A stretch of DNA of 64,000 bases from Scortum barcoo (taxonomy: Eukaryota; Chordata; Actinopteri; Centrarchiformes; Terapontidae), in contig CM041546.1 in assembly GCA_023238725.1 (NCBI GenBank), positions 11,667,028-11,731,027 on the forward strand, given 5' to 3'. Positions 48,803 to 60,985 of the stretch are shown here, piece by piece; position 1 is the stretch's first letter; each line of letters opens with the position of its first letter. Made by a program: the position numbers and the translations under genes. Below the pieces are notes generated by a model that worked only from the letters and a program-made list of their open reading frames with translations, searched no databases and was not told the DNA's origin.

Positions 48803-49023
48803 AACTCCTGTAGCTTTAGTTCTTTTCTCGGTTATGTGCGCGTTTGTGCGAGCCATCATTCATCTGAAGGCTCCAGGTTCAAGCAGTGAACATTTACCCC
48901 ACTGAGCAAAACACTGAATCTCTACCTGCTCCAGTGGTGCTTTTGTACAACTGACCTGCACTCTGAAGTGCCTGTGGAGTGAGTGAGAGGAGAGATCCTC
49001 CCTACAGAGATCAATAAAGTATC
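48803..49023 (+). mobile_element. tRNA-derived SINE with LINE-type 3' tail
   Basis: TAGCTTTAGTTC (48811) resembles an RNA polymerase III A box, and GGTTCAAGC (48876-48884) a B box. These are followed by CCCCACTGAGCAAAACACTG and ACCTGCTCCAGTGGTG, like the body of teleost tRNA SINEs. The end, GAGATCAATAAAGTATC (49007-49023), is identical over 17 bp to the LINE's 3' end (41064-41080), but the trailing (ATCT)n array is missing. SINEs borrow the tail of their partner LINE so that its RT can copy them, so this SINE was probably mobilised by that LINE group. The head is divergent, so the element is old. Confidence 0.65.
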
Positions 49024-50760
49024 ACATTCCTTCTTATTTACTGCTCTTGTGCTGCAACGTCTTTGACGCATTTTGCTGTCTCAGATGTTTTTTGTGGGAG
49101 ATGTAGTGCCTATGTAGATGAAATGTGATAGTGAGACAGGTGAAGAGGCACACAGCAGACTTTGTCCATCTCTCATATAGTGTTAGCACAGCCGACGGGG
49201 GTTGAGTTCAGTCAGCCAGCTCCAGGCTGGATTTGGTTACAGTTTAAGAAAATACCAGGATTTAGTAAGAGGCTGACAAATCTTAGTGAATCATTTATGT
49301 GTCCTTGCATTTGTTTAGTTTGAAGACTAATATACAGATTGATATCAGATGTTGCTAATTAACATTTAATTACATAAGTAACTTGCCCAAAGACCAAAAT
49401 AAATCTTGGCTATTATTCTGGTTACTGTGCTCCCTTCCAGCTGTTCTGCACTTGTCTGTTCATATCATATACAGGTTTTATGTAAACTGTGTTATCAACT
49501 TACAACTGCTGCCTTTCTTGCTTTTCTCTGCTCACTTATTATCCACACATTATCCATAACTTTATTGTCAAATGTTAAAAGCTAAACCTTAACAATTTTG
49601 AGAGGGGTTCCAAAAGGATTAAGATTAAATCAAATACTACTGAACTCCAAAGCTCCTGCTGAGGTGCATTAAGTTAGATTTAAATGGCACAAAATATTTG
49701 AGTGAAGAAACATAATTCCATCTGTTCTCCTGTAATATTTCAATTTACACACAGACTGAATTCCTTTGCAGTATTTACTGTATGTGAATATGTTTTCAGA
49801 TTGATGCATTTTTAATATATGGGATTGGTTGTGATGGGGTTTCATGGCCCTGTAGGACCAAAACAGAGACAGAAAGTAAAGGCAGCATGACTAACATCAT
49901 GATACACAATTATACGTAACAATGCTTAAATGATTAGTTTATTAAGCAGTTGGTAAACAGAAGAAAATGGCTCCAGAGTTGAGGGACTATGCTGGACACT
50001 AGCTGGAAGAATTTAATGTTCTTTTCTTTTTAAATCATTAGAGATATTGGAGACTGAGTCTTGACCTTGGGAACACATATCTGTGTTTAACATTCTAAAC
50101 TCAAGGTTCACTTACTAACTTTTTTTTCTGAACTTTTGACTGCAATCCACAGACTTCTTCAGGGAATAAAACTTGCCTACATGTCAGATGGTACGCTGAA
50201 TATCTTTGGGTTTTGGGGAAAATGGAAATAATAATCAACAAATTAACAGACAAAAAGGTAATTGCAGTCCTGGATCTTCAGAAATCTACACACTAAAATC
50301 CTGAAAGTTTCCAAAAATAAAATATTTTGGAAGATTAGGGGGAGAAATGGTGTGATAATAACACCAATCCACATTGGTGTTTCTATGTTGATTCAGTACA
50401 ATTCAAGTTACTGAGTGGTTTACAGTTCATGGATGAATCACTCTTGTGTTTGGTATGTGTACATTGCACAGAGGTTAGCAAGGCTGTTACTTTCAGTATG
50501 TGGACTCCCGTCATATTAGCACGGTCGAGGTGTTAGCTGGCGAAGTTAGAATGGATGTTTTTCCTCTCTGGGTGCTCCTGAGAGGATAAACAGGCCATCC
50601 ATAATTAACAGCCGCTCCGCCTGCATTCTGATCCACTCTGCTTTAAAAAGAACAACTGTCACCATCGCTTAGAGAGGGGGAGAGGGGGGAGAAACAGAGG
50701 AAGTGTGGGAGACACAGAGATGGGGAGATCACGCTCAGGCAAAGATTCTCCCGCTGGATA
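49024..50760. other. Noncoding stretch, nothing recognised
   Basis: AT-rich, unique-looking sequence. Positions 50672-50700 are purine-rich. No exon or clear transposon is seen. Confidence 0.45.
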
Positions 50761-50929
50761 TGACACACACACACAGGAGACTCATATACATACATACAAA
50801 GACATATGTACTGCTTAAAACATGCTCGCATAAAGTCTCACACACACGATTCACACACACTCACACAGCAAAAAACCTGCATGCATTCTCTTACTCACAC
50901 CCAGAGCAGCACACACACAGATACATACC

Positions 50930-50962
<33 letters not shown>
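50761..50962. repeat. CA-rich region ending in (AC)16
   Basis: Interspersed ACACAC runs (50763-50775, 50838-50870, 50910-50920) end with a perfect 32-bp AC run at 50931-50962. Confidence 0.9.
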
Positions 50963-50965
<3 letters not shown>

Positions 50966-51996
50966 TTCTGGCTGTGGAATGAGCAGCGAATGGTTTTATA
51001 ATGTATTTAGTGAGAATACATTGTACAGTGAAAACAGGAAGCTTCCACTTTATGCTTCTCCTGATCCAACAATACATTTATCCAGAGCTTTTATGACTTA
51101 AACGTCAATATATCCACCTGCCTTACTTACCACCCAGAGTAAACCAAATTTAAACAGTAGCCGGAGTGTTTTAGTGGAGTTTGTGTCACATACACTAAAG
51201 CTTATTGAGGGAATTTAACGGGTAATCAGCACCCCGCCCCCCCGCCCCCCCATTCCATGACAGTAAGTTTGATGCTCAGGTTTGTTTCCTTTAACAGCCA
51301 TAATTTAAATAACTTAAATGATAAGTCTTAAACTGTTAAATTAATAGGGGCTAGTTGGTAATCCCATGAGTCACGTGATGGACACAGAGTTTATTTCTAG
51401 AGGATCACATCACATTAGTTTCACGATTATTTATTACAATTATGAATTTACACGTTTTTCAATCAGGACCTTCAGTATTTGGATGAAGAAGCTCACGAAA
51501 AATAAGGTGTGTGAGATTCAGCGGCACCTGTTATGTTAATGTGTCAGATTAGATCATTAAAAGTTTTGGATTTGTCTCTGTGTCAGGAGATAACAGGTAA
51601 GTAATCAAACTGGGACTGAGGCCAAATATTCTTAACCTGGACATCCATACAAAGCATATGATCAGTTAGAAAATATGCAGATGCAGTGTTAAAAAAAAAA
51701 AAATCCCAATTGAATACAAATGAGCTCAACCATGGCAAACTAAAGTCCAGCAGTGCCAGTACGGCCCATGTGAAGTGGTCGTGTGCTTTATGTGGCACTC
51801 CTGAGTACATTTGCATAGTTTTAGGTACTTTCACATGCTACTGTATGTTTGATTTCCAGCCTATTTATAATAGATGTGTGTTGTTGTGTGAGATGCATGC
51901 ATCAGAATCCAGGGCAGTTGTCATGGGGACCAGACTGATGGTGAAACAACAACAGTTGATTGTACTGAATGTTTCTGGCAAGGAAAAGTAGTACTG
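50963..51996. other. Noncoding stretch with C-run
   Basis: CCCCGCCCCCCCGCCCCCCC at 51232-51251 could form a G-quadruplex on the minus strand. An A run lies at 51690-51703. No gene is recognised. Confidence 0.5.
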
Positions 51997-52171
51997 TTCC
52001 TTTGTGTCTTCCCTCTTCCCTCCTCGTTCCTTTCTACCATCTCCCCTCCTTTGTCCCCCTCCTCTCCTCTCCTCCCCCATGTTTTCTCTACTTTCTCTTC
52101 CTTCCTTTTGACACACCCCCCCTCCCATTTTTACTCCCCTCTCTCTCCTTTCCCTCTCTCCCCTTCTCTCT
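51997..52171. repeat. Polypyrimidine tract
   Basis: C/T-rich over 175 bp, with low-complexity frames on both strands. Confidence 0.8.
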
Positions 52172-52540
52172 AAATCTATATGCAATCATCCCACTGCAGC
52201 AGTCTAATTTAAATGTGGAACAAATGTTGTGACAGACTAAAGCTGGATAGAAGTCCTTATCCGCAGAGTGAGAACTGAATTATCCTGCTTGACTGAGCTG
52301 CTGACACACACACATTGAGAGGAAGAGAGAGAGAGAGAAAGAGTCGGAGAGAGGGGGCACAAGTCTCATCTGAATTAAACCAACCTTTCGGTCCGTCTAT
52401 TAGTCACCCTGGAAGCCAGTAATTCCTTAATTCCACTATGGAGAGACATTCACACATATTCTTTAACTTGAATTTGTCTGTCGAGTTTCTTTTTTCCTCA
52501 GTGGTCCCCCTGAGCTGCCGGGACACCTGTGGAAGAAAAC
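52172..52540. other. Noncoding stretch, nothing recognised
   Basis: A GA-rich patch lies at 52318-52352. The rest is unique-looking. Confidence 0.45.
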
Positions 52541-52840
52541 TTGAAGGGATACTCCAGCGAATAAGTATTGCTCTTCTTTAAAGCTGGACATGTAAAAAAG
52601 CGGATTAAAAGTCCTGTGATATGGTATCATTACCTCCTTACAGAGTCAGTATGCTTTAGACAGCTTGAAGCTGATTGGCCAGTTGTGTGGATGTGAGAGA
52701 GTGGGGAGGGTTTGAACACTTTGTTGATGAGACATTTTAGTAACACCACTAGTGCTGTAGATTCACTGTTTTCCAGGAAGATCGAGACTCTAGTATGGGC
52801 CCAAAAGCTCCTGAAAGTTGATCCTACATGTCCCATAATG
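52541..52840. repeat. Possible dispersed repeat
   Basis: It opens CTTGAAGGGATACTCCAGCG and contains CTTTAAAGCTGGACATGTAA, TGATTGGCCAGTTGTGTGGA and, at 52828, TCCCATAATGCAACTC. The opening resembles 45463, and TCCCATAATGCAACTC is the reverse complement of the GAGTTGCATTGTGGGA word there with one difference. This suggests, without proving, related elements. Boundaries are approximate. Confidence 0.4.
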
Positions 52841-54828
52841 CAACTCAATTGTGTGGTAAATATCCATGTCTTTCAAACTCAGTCCTCCAATTTATAACTC
52901 AGGCTTTCTGTCGAATATCTCCAAGAGTAAACCAAGAGAACTGTTCTTTTTATTTGGAAATCTCCCAGCACCACAGGGGACATTATAAACCTGCAATTAA
53001 CAAAATGAGCACTCCTTATGATGAGTCAACCAGTCTTAACATGAGAAATTGGTTTAATTTTTTCTAATCTCTTATCCCTTACCCATCATCTCTGTTGCAA
53101 TTCTTAAGCCTTGTGTTACTTGCAAACGTTACTCTTGATCACATATGCATCTGGGTAATGGGAGACATTGCACCTTGTGGAAGCAGATATGATGAGGGAA
53201 AAAAAACATGAATTACCAAATAACCTTTCTACTGAAGAATTTTAACTTGCCTCTCCATTCATATGCAGATTAGAAATTATGTCGTCCATAGAGTGCCAGA
53301 ATGCAGTCTGGAAAATGTAGGGACTGTTCACAAACCAAAGTGGTAAAGGAAACGGCAGAGCTGGGATTACGTGGGTACCAGAAGTATGAATTTCATCATG
53401 GAGAGAAAGGTAGTCCAGTCAGTTTGTTTTTGGTGTTTAGATTGCCCTGCTGACCAGTATGACTCAAGTACAGTGAAGGGATGGTATGAGTGGATAGTTA
53501 GTTCTTTGGTCCTATAACTGTTGCCACTATTTATAGCTTTTTCCGAGCAATTCACAGCACTTAGTAGTGCTAATGGAAACCGGTTTTCAAAAAAGGTTCT
53601 AAAAAACAACAATAACTTCCCAAAAAAGATTATCTTGCACCAAAATGGGTCCCAGCAAAGCTTGCTCTAATTGTTCACTGCAGACAAAACAGTTGTTTAT
53701 CAGAGAATCCGTGTTGTCGCCAGCCAAAGTGTTTTTTATTTTGGGTCATTCAGCCTGGATGATCCAGATTGCTGCTGTTACAATAACAACACATCAATGT
53801 TTAATAGTCTGCAATGCAGAGATAACGCTTCTGATAGTCACACTGTAATCTGTGTGTGTGTGTGTGTGTTTTGAGTGTGGGTTTTTGCATGTCAGTGACA
53901 AATGGAGACAGAGAAAGATGGGGTGTGAGAGGGAGACCATTGGGATATTTGTCATGAATACAACAAAATATATCCATATAACTCCTTTTCCATTAATATT
54001 TTTTACTTCTACAGACATCCTCAGTCTCAGGCTGTTATTTCTGGTCATCCCTGAGCTGCGCGCCAATCCTGTTTCATAACAATTTGATTTACTCTGCCAA
54101 CAGGGACAATGATAAGAAAGCTGATAGTGCTGCCAAGTCCTCAAAGAGCAGACTACAGAAGACACAACATGAAACATTGAGCAGAAATTGGCAACTGCTT
54201 TTTTGTGTAAATAAATCAATTAGATGTACGGTGCCTGGAATAAAACACATTTTCCAAGGCTATGGGCACATTTTCTGGTTCAGAGCTGCTGGTGTTGTTA
54301 CAAAATGGAGCTCATTTGGTTGTAAAAACCAAACAAGGACACAATATTTCCATAAAATGAGACTGGAAGTCGTGATTATCACTATGTTTTCAGTAAGTAT
54401 GCATAAAATGTAATATTATCAGTGTGAATACTTAAGTGGATTCCAAGTTCAACTATCCCCTTTTAAAAGAACTTGCTCCAACAGTTAAACATGCAACAAT
54501 GCAAGGTGCAGTACTTTGCTGAGCCAACAAGAATGAATCCTTTGACAAATCTGAATTTTTACTCTCCTTTTAGCTCAGTTTCTGTCTCTATCAACTCCTA
54601 ACGGTAATATCTGGCTCTTTAGCAGCTGAATATTCCACATACTCCAATCAGTGACACAGTTCATATGTGCACTATAGAAATTGCCACAAATATATCTGGA
54701 CTATCAATCCAACCATAGAAGAAAGTTGGGTGTTATCATATGGGCTCTTTAATCAGGGCCCTGTTCAGGGTGAGTGTCGGCCACCCTGCCATGGTTGTTG
54801 CTGGTTGAGGAGTGCAGACATGGCTGAT
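52841..54828. other. Noncoding stretch, nothing recognised
   Basis: A short TG run lies at about 53851-53869. The rest is unique-looking, and frames of up to 141 codons (53794-54219 minus) have no recognisable domain. Confidence 0.45.
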
Positions 54829-55411
54829 ATGGCTGTGCGATATGACAAAAATCTCATCCCACAATATAGGTAAGTTCATATAGCTAGATGTAGTGGTATT
54901 TGTTGAAGTACCGCGGTCAGTTGTAGCTCATTTTGTAGGTGATGTAAACACTATTCCTAAGTTAACAAGTTGTATACATTTTATTCTATGTTAAGTAGGT
55001 ACAGACTGGAGAAAAAAGTGAAGGTGGAATGTTTTCTTGCATGTTTCTCAGTGCATTGATATCATGAATCAATCAACACACCTTAAATGTCAATATGTAA
55101 ACTATGACCATTAGGTTTGTTTTTATTGGCTCTCTTGCATGACATACAATTTAGCACTATGATATTCTGTAACTTCAGTGAACAATTCATTTATATAAAA
55201 TGACCACATGTGGCAGCATAATCTGCAAACTATGGATATTCAGACCACGTCCATGCAGCAGTCTTAGCTGTGTTGAAGGACACAAAGCAACTTCCAAATC
55301 ACCAGAAAAGTGTGATTTGTGACACAACAAATTCAACGATCAAGCATGATATGAAGCAATTGACGTTTTTCTCATATCACACCATATACATCATCATATC
55401 GCACAGTCCTA
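54829..55411. mobile_element. hAT-like MITE, about 583 bp
   Basis: The left end reads GGCTGTGCGATATGACAAAA (54831), and the reverse complement of the right end reads AGGACTGTGCGATATGATGA (to 55411). These share CTGTGCGATATGA as terminal inverted repeats. Flanking words ATGGCTGAT (54820-54828) and ATGGCTAAT (55412-55420) look like an imperfect target duplication of 8-9 bp, as hAT transposases make. The interior is noncoding. CTGTGCGATATG ends are familiar from nonautonomous elements in fish. No transposase is present, so mobility would require one in trans. Confidence 0.7.
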
Positions 55412-55771
55412 ATGGCTAATGTACCTGTGAACCGTCATTGAATCAGTTTTTCACCCTTATACGGCTGTCAGACAACAGAACCAGGAGACTATGTTAAGGC
55501 CAACCCCTGGTTTGTATTGTATGTCATGAATTTAAAATGAAACTATAGGATGTTACAGGTGACAGAAACATCTATTCCCTGGAGAGGTACTGCACACATT
55601 CGATGTATGTTTGTTTAAAAGGTCTACAGCTGCTGCGTGTGTGTGTGTGTGTGTGTCTCCATGTGTGTCAGATGCAGAAACGTTACTGTGGGATCTGAGT
55701 TGTGTTTGTAAAATTATTCCAAACTCTGTGGCTGATTTTGTGACTATGCTGTTACCTTTGTATGCCCTAAG

Positions 55772-55772
<1 letters not shown>
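55412..55772. other. Noncoding stretch with short (GT)n
   Basis: A GT run lies at about 55636-55656. No gene is seen. Confidence 0.5.

Positions 55773-55812
<40 letters not shown>
55773..55812. repeat. (CA)20 microsatellite
   Basis: A perfect CA run of 40 bp. Confidence 0.95.
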
Positions 55813-55816
<4 letters not shown>

Positions 55817-56539
55817 ACTGTCGCTTTATGCCATGTTGTTCTCCCCGGGGCAATCACAGAGCAGTCACACAGACGCACACATAGGACACAGATACAGACA
55901 CGCACACCTCTGCTGTATATGTTTCCCTCTTTTAACTCTTTACAGACAGACAGACACGTTATCACTGACAGCCTGCCTGTATGCCATGTGTCATCCACGG
56001 GTCCCAGTTCGGTGGCGCATTTAAGGAAAACAACAAGATTCTCAGGCAAACTGAATTGACCCAAATTGGTTTAGCTTGGAGGAGAAAAAAAAGATAAGCT
56101 CATTAAATTTAATTTTAGTCATTTGCTGTTGTTGTTGCTGTTATGTGGACTAGATTTCAAGGAAATACGTAAACTTCCGCCTGCATTCACGTGGCAGCCT
56201 TTACCATTCCTGAAAAAAACCTTGAGGACAGTTAAAGAGGGTAGGATGATACTGTTTGGAAAAGGCTCATCATATTCAGCCAAACCACATTTATAATCCA
56301 CCATGTTTTTTTGTTTTTTGTTTTTTTATTTTTTCTCTCCTCTCCACTTCCATCTGTTCGGCCATTCTGTATATCTTTGTCATCTCTGTTCTGCCAGTAA
56401 ATTCATTTTTATTGTACCTTCTCTTCCTTGTTTGTGTGCTTGTGTGTGTGTGACCATGACTAACAGGTCACTGCTGTTCAGCACTGCAGCCAATCCCTTT
56501 AGGTCCCCGTCTCTGCTGCTTGTTTAGCGACCTTGACAG
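55813..56539. other. Noncoding stretch, nothing recognised
   Basis: A T-rich patch lies at 56305-56340. No exon or transposon is identifiable. Confidence 0.45.
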
Positions 56540-56925
56540 CCTCTCTCTGTCCCTCTGAGTTGCACTATTCCCCCTCTCCGCTCCTCCTCTCCCCTCCATC
56601 CTTCTCACTCGCCTCTTTTGGTGCCACCTTTTTGTTTTCTTTTTCTTTTTTTTTTCTTCTCCCTCTTTTCCGTTTCCATTTTCCTCTGATCTCCTCTCCT
56701 CTGTGTTCTTGTCTACTTGTGCCGGTCTTTCCTCTTTGCTCCATGTGCAACAACCTTGACAGCCTTTTTCCCATCCCTCCAGCTAAAACCATCCCCGCTC
56801 GCTCTCTGTCCCCTCGTCCCTCTCCTCCCGTTCCTCTCTTTCATCTCGCCACTTCACGGTTTTTCCTCTCTCTTCATTTACCCTTCCTCTCCCTTTTGCC
56901 GCCTTCCTCCTCCGCCACAACCTGT
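56540..56925. repeat. Polypyrimidine tract, about 385 bp
   Basis: C/T-rich plus strand. The 147-codon frame here is Ser/Pro/Leu/Phe-rich low complexity. Confidence 0.8.
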
Positions 56926-57654
56926 AATTCATGTCAGCGTGTTGTGTTGTTACAAAGCCAGATACAAACTCAATAAAGCATCCAGTGAATTGCGTCAGTG
57001 TCGAGCAAACAGTAGTTGCAAGTTGATGTTGCAGATTAATGCTTAATTTATATTCAAGGACATTTAGTCTCTCATCATAGGCCTATTTCCAGTGTTAAGT
57101 GTGGAGTCTTTTGTGTCTTTTGAAAAAAAACATATATTTGTACATATTATTTTGAGATTCGTGGAGAGGAGTTTTTGTCACATTTTAGTTTTTTTTAGTC
57201 CATTAAAACAAAAAACAAAAATTTTTTCAGTGGATGAAAAGTTCTACAAAATTCATTAATTTCAAGGCAGGCATTGCATCAAGCACCCAGAGTTTTTTAT
57301 CTGGGAGAGAATTGAGAGCAGTTTACTGTATCACATTGCGACGCCGTTACTTCTTTGCTTGTTTCTAAGACAACTTCGGCGTGCGTCTCTTGTTCGCTCT
57401 GTCAAGGTTACATGTCGTGTTTTTGTACATGAGATGAACGCAGACCGTTTCATCTGTCGCACCTGCAGCCACGTGTTTCCGACGGTGTCGCGCGTTTGAT
57501 TCGGCGAGAACAATCGTTATGAGAAAAGACTGCGTGAGGACTGCTGCAATTTAGTTTTACTATGAGCGTGTGTTCTGACTCCCACTTGGAAATAAACTCT
57601 GAAATCACTTCAAACGCCGTCTAGTGTAAGATCAGCATGAGCCAGCAAACTCTT
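56926..57654. other. Noncoding stretch, nothing recognised
   Basis: AT-rich to 57250. Positions 57335-57520 have higher CpG content (GCGACGCCGTTAC, TTCGGCGTGCG, GTGTCGCGCG) but no recognisable exon. Confidence 0.45.
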
Positions 57655-57890
57655 TGCCTTACCTCCTCCCATTTGTCTCTCTCCTCCCCCATGCCCTCTC
57701 CATCCCTCCCCTCTCCAACTTCCCCTCATCCCCTTTCTCTCATCTTATCCTCTCTTTCTATTTGTACCCCCTTTTTTTCTCCCACTTCCTCCCTCTCTCT
57801 ATCTACCTCCTTTCTTCTCACTTACCCGCTCTTTCTCTGCCTCTCCCCTCCTCTTTCTCTCGCTCATCTCCTAATCCCTCCTCTCCACCC
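57655..57890. repeat. Polypyrimidine tract
   Basis: C/T-rich over 235 bp. The 131-codon frame here is low complexity. Confidence 0.8.
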
Positions 57891-59547
57891 TAATTTAAAC
57901 TCTTTGAAGCCTTCAATAAGGCTCCATAATAAGCTTCTCCCTCTCCAGGCAAGGCAAGGGAGCAGCCTCCCAGTTGCATTCTGCCACTGTGTGAGTGCTG
58001 GCGTGTTTGTGTGTGTGTTCTCTGTTTATTAGTGTCTCTGCTTGTGAGCTTTCATGCCTGTGTTTGTGCATGTAGCGTGTACAAGTGTGTGTTCGTGCGT
58101 CTGTGTGTGAGTACTGTGAACGCAAGTGCTGAGAGGAGAGCCGTGAGGGGAACGGAGGAACATACTGTGGAGCATATCAGAATACGACTCCACTGCAGAT
58201 TAAACTATATAAGTAGGTTATTGATGCAAAACATTCTGCAACAATTAGGATTCAGTTACATATTATTGAAGTGAATTGGAAAAAAAAATTGACATTCAAT
58301 AGGAGGTCGGAGGAACAGGGATTTCTTTGAGCTCCTCGTTAAGCGCAGTGTCAAAGCCTTAATGAATGCTTTGACCGCTTCTCCAACAGGAAATCTACAG
58401 ATGATGCCAAAGTGGGTGACGCATCTCGAGCATTCAACACATTCATGCACAGATTGGTCCACTTTAAATGGAACCATCTCTCGCCGGATTGCCTGAATTT
58501 GGATAGGAAAAACTTCAAAACCCCCTGATTCCTTTCCCTCAGTCTTGGAGCTCCACAGGTTTGTCTGCTCGCTCCCTCTACGCTCATCAGAAAAACATCA
58601 GCGGTCATTTTTTAAACACATTTTAAACCACCCATATTTGCATTTTCCAAACACGTAACCGCGTTTGGCTGTGCAAGTAATGTCCACTGTCTTTGCGGAG
58701 CCAAAGGGGATGTAATGTGACGTTAATACGCTGCAAAATCTCTCAAGGGGGAAGCTAGGATGAATGGCAGCACATGCAAAATGTTTGAGATTTCTGTTAA
58801 CTTGCTGCCTCCAACCAACAGTCAACTTCAGTCTCCTTTAACCACGTCTTTCCCTGACCTTTTGCCTCAGTTTTAGTTGTGTAACTAAACCACAACCATA
58901 GAGGTGGCAGATCGGAACAAGCCTGCATGAATCATTTTGTGTAACGTTCTTTGAAGGCACGAACAAACATCCTGCCGAGGGCTGCCGGATTAGAAATGCT
59001 TGTGCGTTGTAATTTTGGAAGGCAATGACAAGCAACCTTTTTTGGTTTAGATTGAGAACATGCATCATAAGCATATTCATACTTCACTAGGACAGAGCCA
59101 TTGGTTGGACAGCAGGAAGTATAAACAGAATGACCAGCAACACCCATTTTTTCCTGTGTTGTGTGATATCTCTCATGTCTCTGATTACATTTAAAAAAAA
59201 AATTTGGGAAATCATCATCACTGGCATCGCCTCTGTGTTTTGGCATTTTTGGGTAGAGAGGGAGTCGATATCATTGGTGATGGACAACATGTTTACTGTC
59301 ACTGTTTCATTGTGAGCCTCAGCGGTGTTAAAGGTGGGCATTTGGCAGTTTATCTTTGCCTGCTGTAGTTTTCTTTGAGGTATAATAGATTAGAGCCTGG
59401 CTTCAGTACACACACACAGAAAAAACAGGCATAAAGCCTTCAGCACTCAACACACATAGACACACACACACACAATAAGTGCACACATTCATGCACATAT
59501 TCAGGGAGCACACAAACACACATTGCTTCCTGGCTTACTGCACCCTT

Positions 59548-59550
<3 letters not shown>
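57891..59550. other. Noncoding stretch, no gene recognised
   Basis: TG-interspersed at 57985-58110. From 58300 to 59340 the DNA is unique-looking and could include conserved noncoding sequence, but I see no exon. Positions 59405-59475 are CA-rich. Confidence 0.45.

Positions 59551-59587
<37 letters not shown>
59551..59587. repeat. (AC)18 microsatellite
   Basis: A perfect AC run of about 37 bp. Confidence 0.95.
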
Positions 59588-59588
<1 letters not shown>

Positions 59589-60724
59589 CCTGCTCCATGG
59601 GTTTATCTTCATGATGATAGTAATCAGTATGAAGCCCACTGGCTACAGCAGCAGACTGCTTGGTAGTCATTACCGTTAGCTTAACTGTTTACACCCGTTA
59701 ATCAAATTAGCAAGTCACACACACAAATGCACACACAAAGTAGCACACATACAAACTTGCATACAAACATGCATACACTCGACACACACACACCAAGGAG
59801 GCGCAAACAGCAGATGTAAACATGAAGAAGGGCTCCGAGTTCCATCTGAGATTAATTATCTGTCCTAAAACGGAGACAGAGGCAGAGACAGAAAGGTGGA
59901 GGGAAAGAGGAAGAGGGATCTCCACGCTTCTGTAGGTAGAGTGATATAAATTAGATAAGTACAGAAAGACGGTGAGGAAAAGAGAGAGACGCTGGGAACC
60001 AGTGGGTGGCAGACAGACAGACAGGAGCGAAGATATATGCAGGAGTTGAACTTGAACACTTCGACTTCTTATCTAAAAAGAAAAAAAAAAGAAATCTCAG
60101 AGCACTCCAAGAATCCAAACAAATAAGAGAAAAACAGTGACAACCAGAGCAGGGAGCCTGGAGGCTATAAGAGAGCTTTTAGTATCTAGTCGTGTCTGCA
60201 TGTGTCGTCTTGAGGCCAACCTTTTTGAGGCAAGCGTGATGGGAAGCTCTGTTTCCTGTAAGGATGGTGGAGTGGCAATAAATCAATAGGTATGATACAG
60301 TGGGCTCTGAGGATCAATATATAAGGAAAATAGGGATGGTAGTTGGTTGAATAGCCCACATACATTACCTTAATAACTGACCACATAACAGCAGCTATCA
60401 GGCATTAGCCATTACAGTCAGTTAAAACACTTCTTGACAGCTGACCTTGATAAAGTGGCTGTGTTGCATCTCGTATAGAAGCAGCAACCACCAGGCTCAA
60501 GAGCGGATTTCAGTTTTCATGGCTTTTTTTTTAAATTATTATTCCAGACTTTTCACTGTGTTGGAGCCAATCACTCAAGATGACTGACAGGTGCTATGGC
60601 ATGAACTCACTAGCTGAGGTTGGGAGTAACAGTATACCTCCTGCCCCAAGGCAAAAAGTTGAATATTTTCACTTGTAGCGAAACCGGTTAGGATTCAACT
60701 GCATGGCGCGTCCATCTTCTGTAA
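59588..60724. other. Noncoding stretch with CA and purine patches
   Basis: Positions 59715-59795 are CA-interspersed and 59871-59990 purine-rich. Positions 60540-60720 may be an older repeat abutting the next feature. No gene is seen. Confidence 0.45.
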
Positions 60725-60985
60725 AGGTCTAAAGCTCACTAATTAACACACTGTATCTTTTTTTTTTGTTTAATTCATACAAAAAGTGTAAACAAGCTAA
60801 TTCAAGTGGTTGTAATTGGGGCTGATGTGCCAAACTGTTTCTTAGCTGGCTGCGTCATTTTTATGCTTTGTTATCATTGAACAGAGCCAAGCTAGCTGTT
60901 TCGCCTTGCTTCCAGTCTTTATGCTCAGCTAAGTTAAGTGGTATCAATCTTTTCATTTAATTTTAAAGAAAGCAAATAAGAGTGT
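60725..60985. repeat. Common teleost dispersed repeat
   Basis: It carries AAGCTCACTAATTAACACAC, TTGTTTAATTCATACAAAAA, GAACAGAGCCAAGCTAGCTG, TTCCAGTCTTTATGCTCAGC and AAAGCAAATAAGAGTG. These correspond closely to a very abundant percomorph repeat containing GACAGAGCCAGGCTAGCTGT, TTCCAGTCTTTATGCTAAGC and GAAAGCGAATAAG. It is noncoding and probably a nonautonomous element. Its class is not determinable here, and the match is from memory. Confidence 0.75.

Noticed and set aside
53794..54219. 141-codon minus-strand frame
   Set aside because: It includes the CA-repeat complement and shows no domain, splice context or biased codon pattern.
56533..56976. 147-codon plus-strand frame
   Set aside because: It is a polypyrimidine tract translation, with no recognisable motif.
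58342..58527. Open plus frame of about 60 codons, including NRKSTDDAKVGDASRAFNT
   Set aside because: It has mixed composition and a possible AACAG acceptor, which made it tempting as an exon. It ends at a stop, has no clear donor and matches no family I know.
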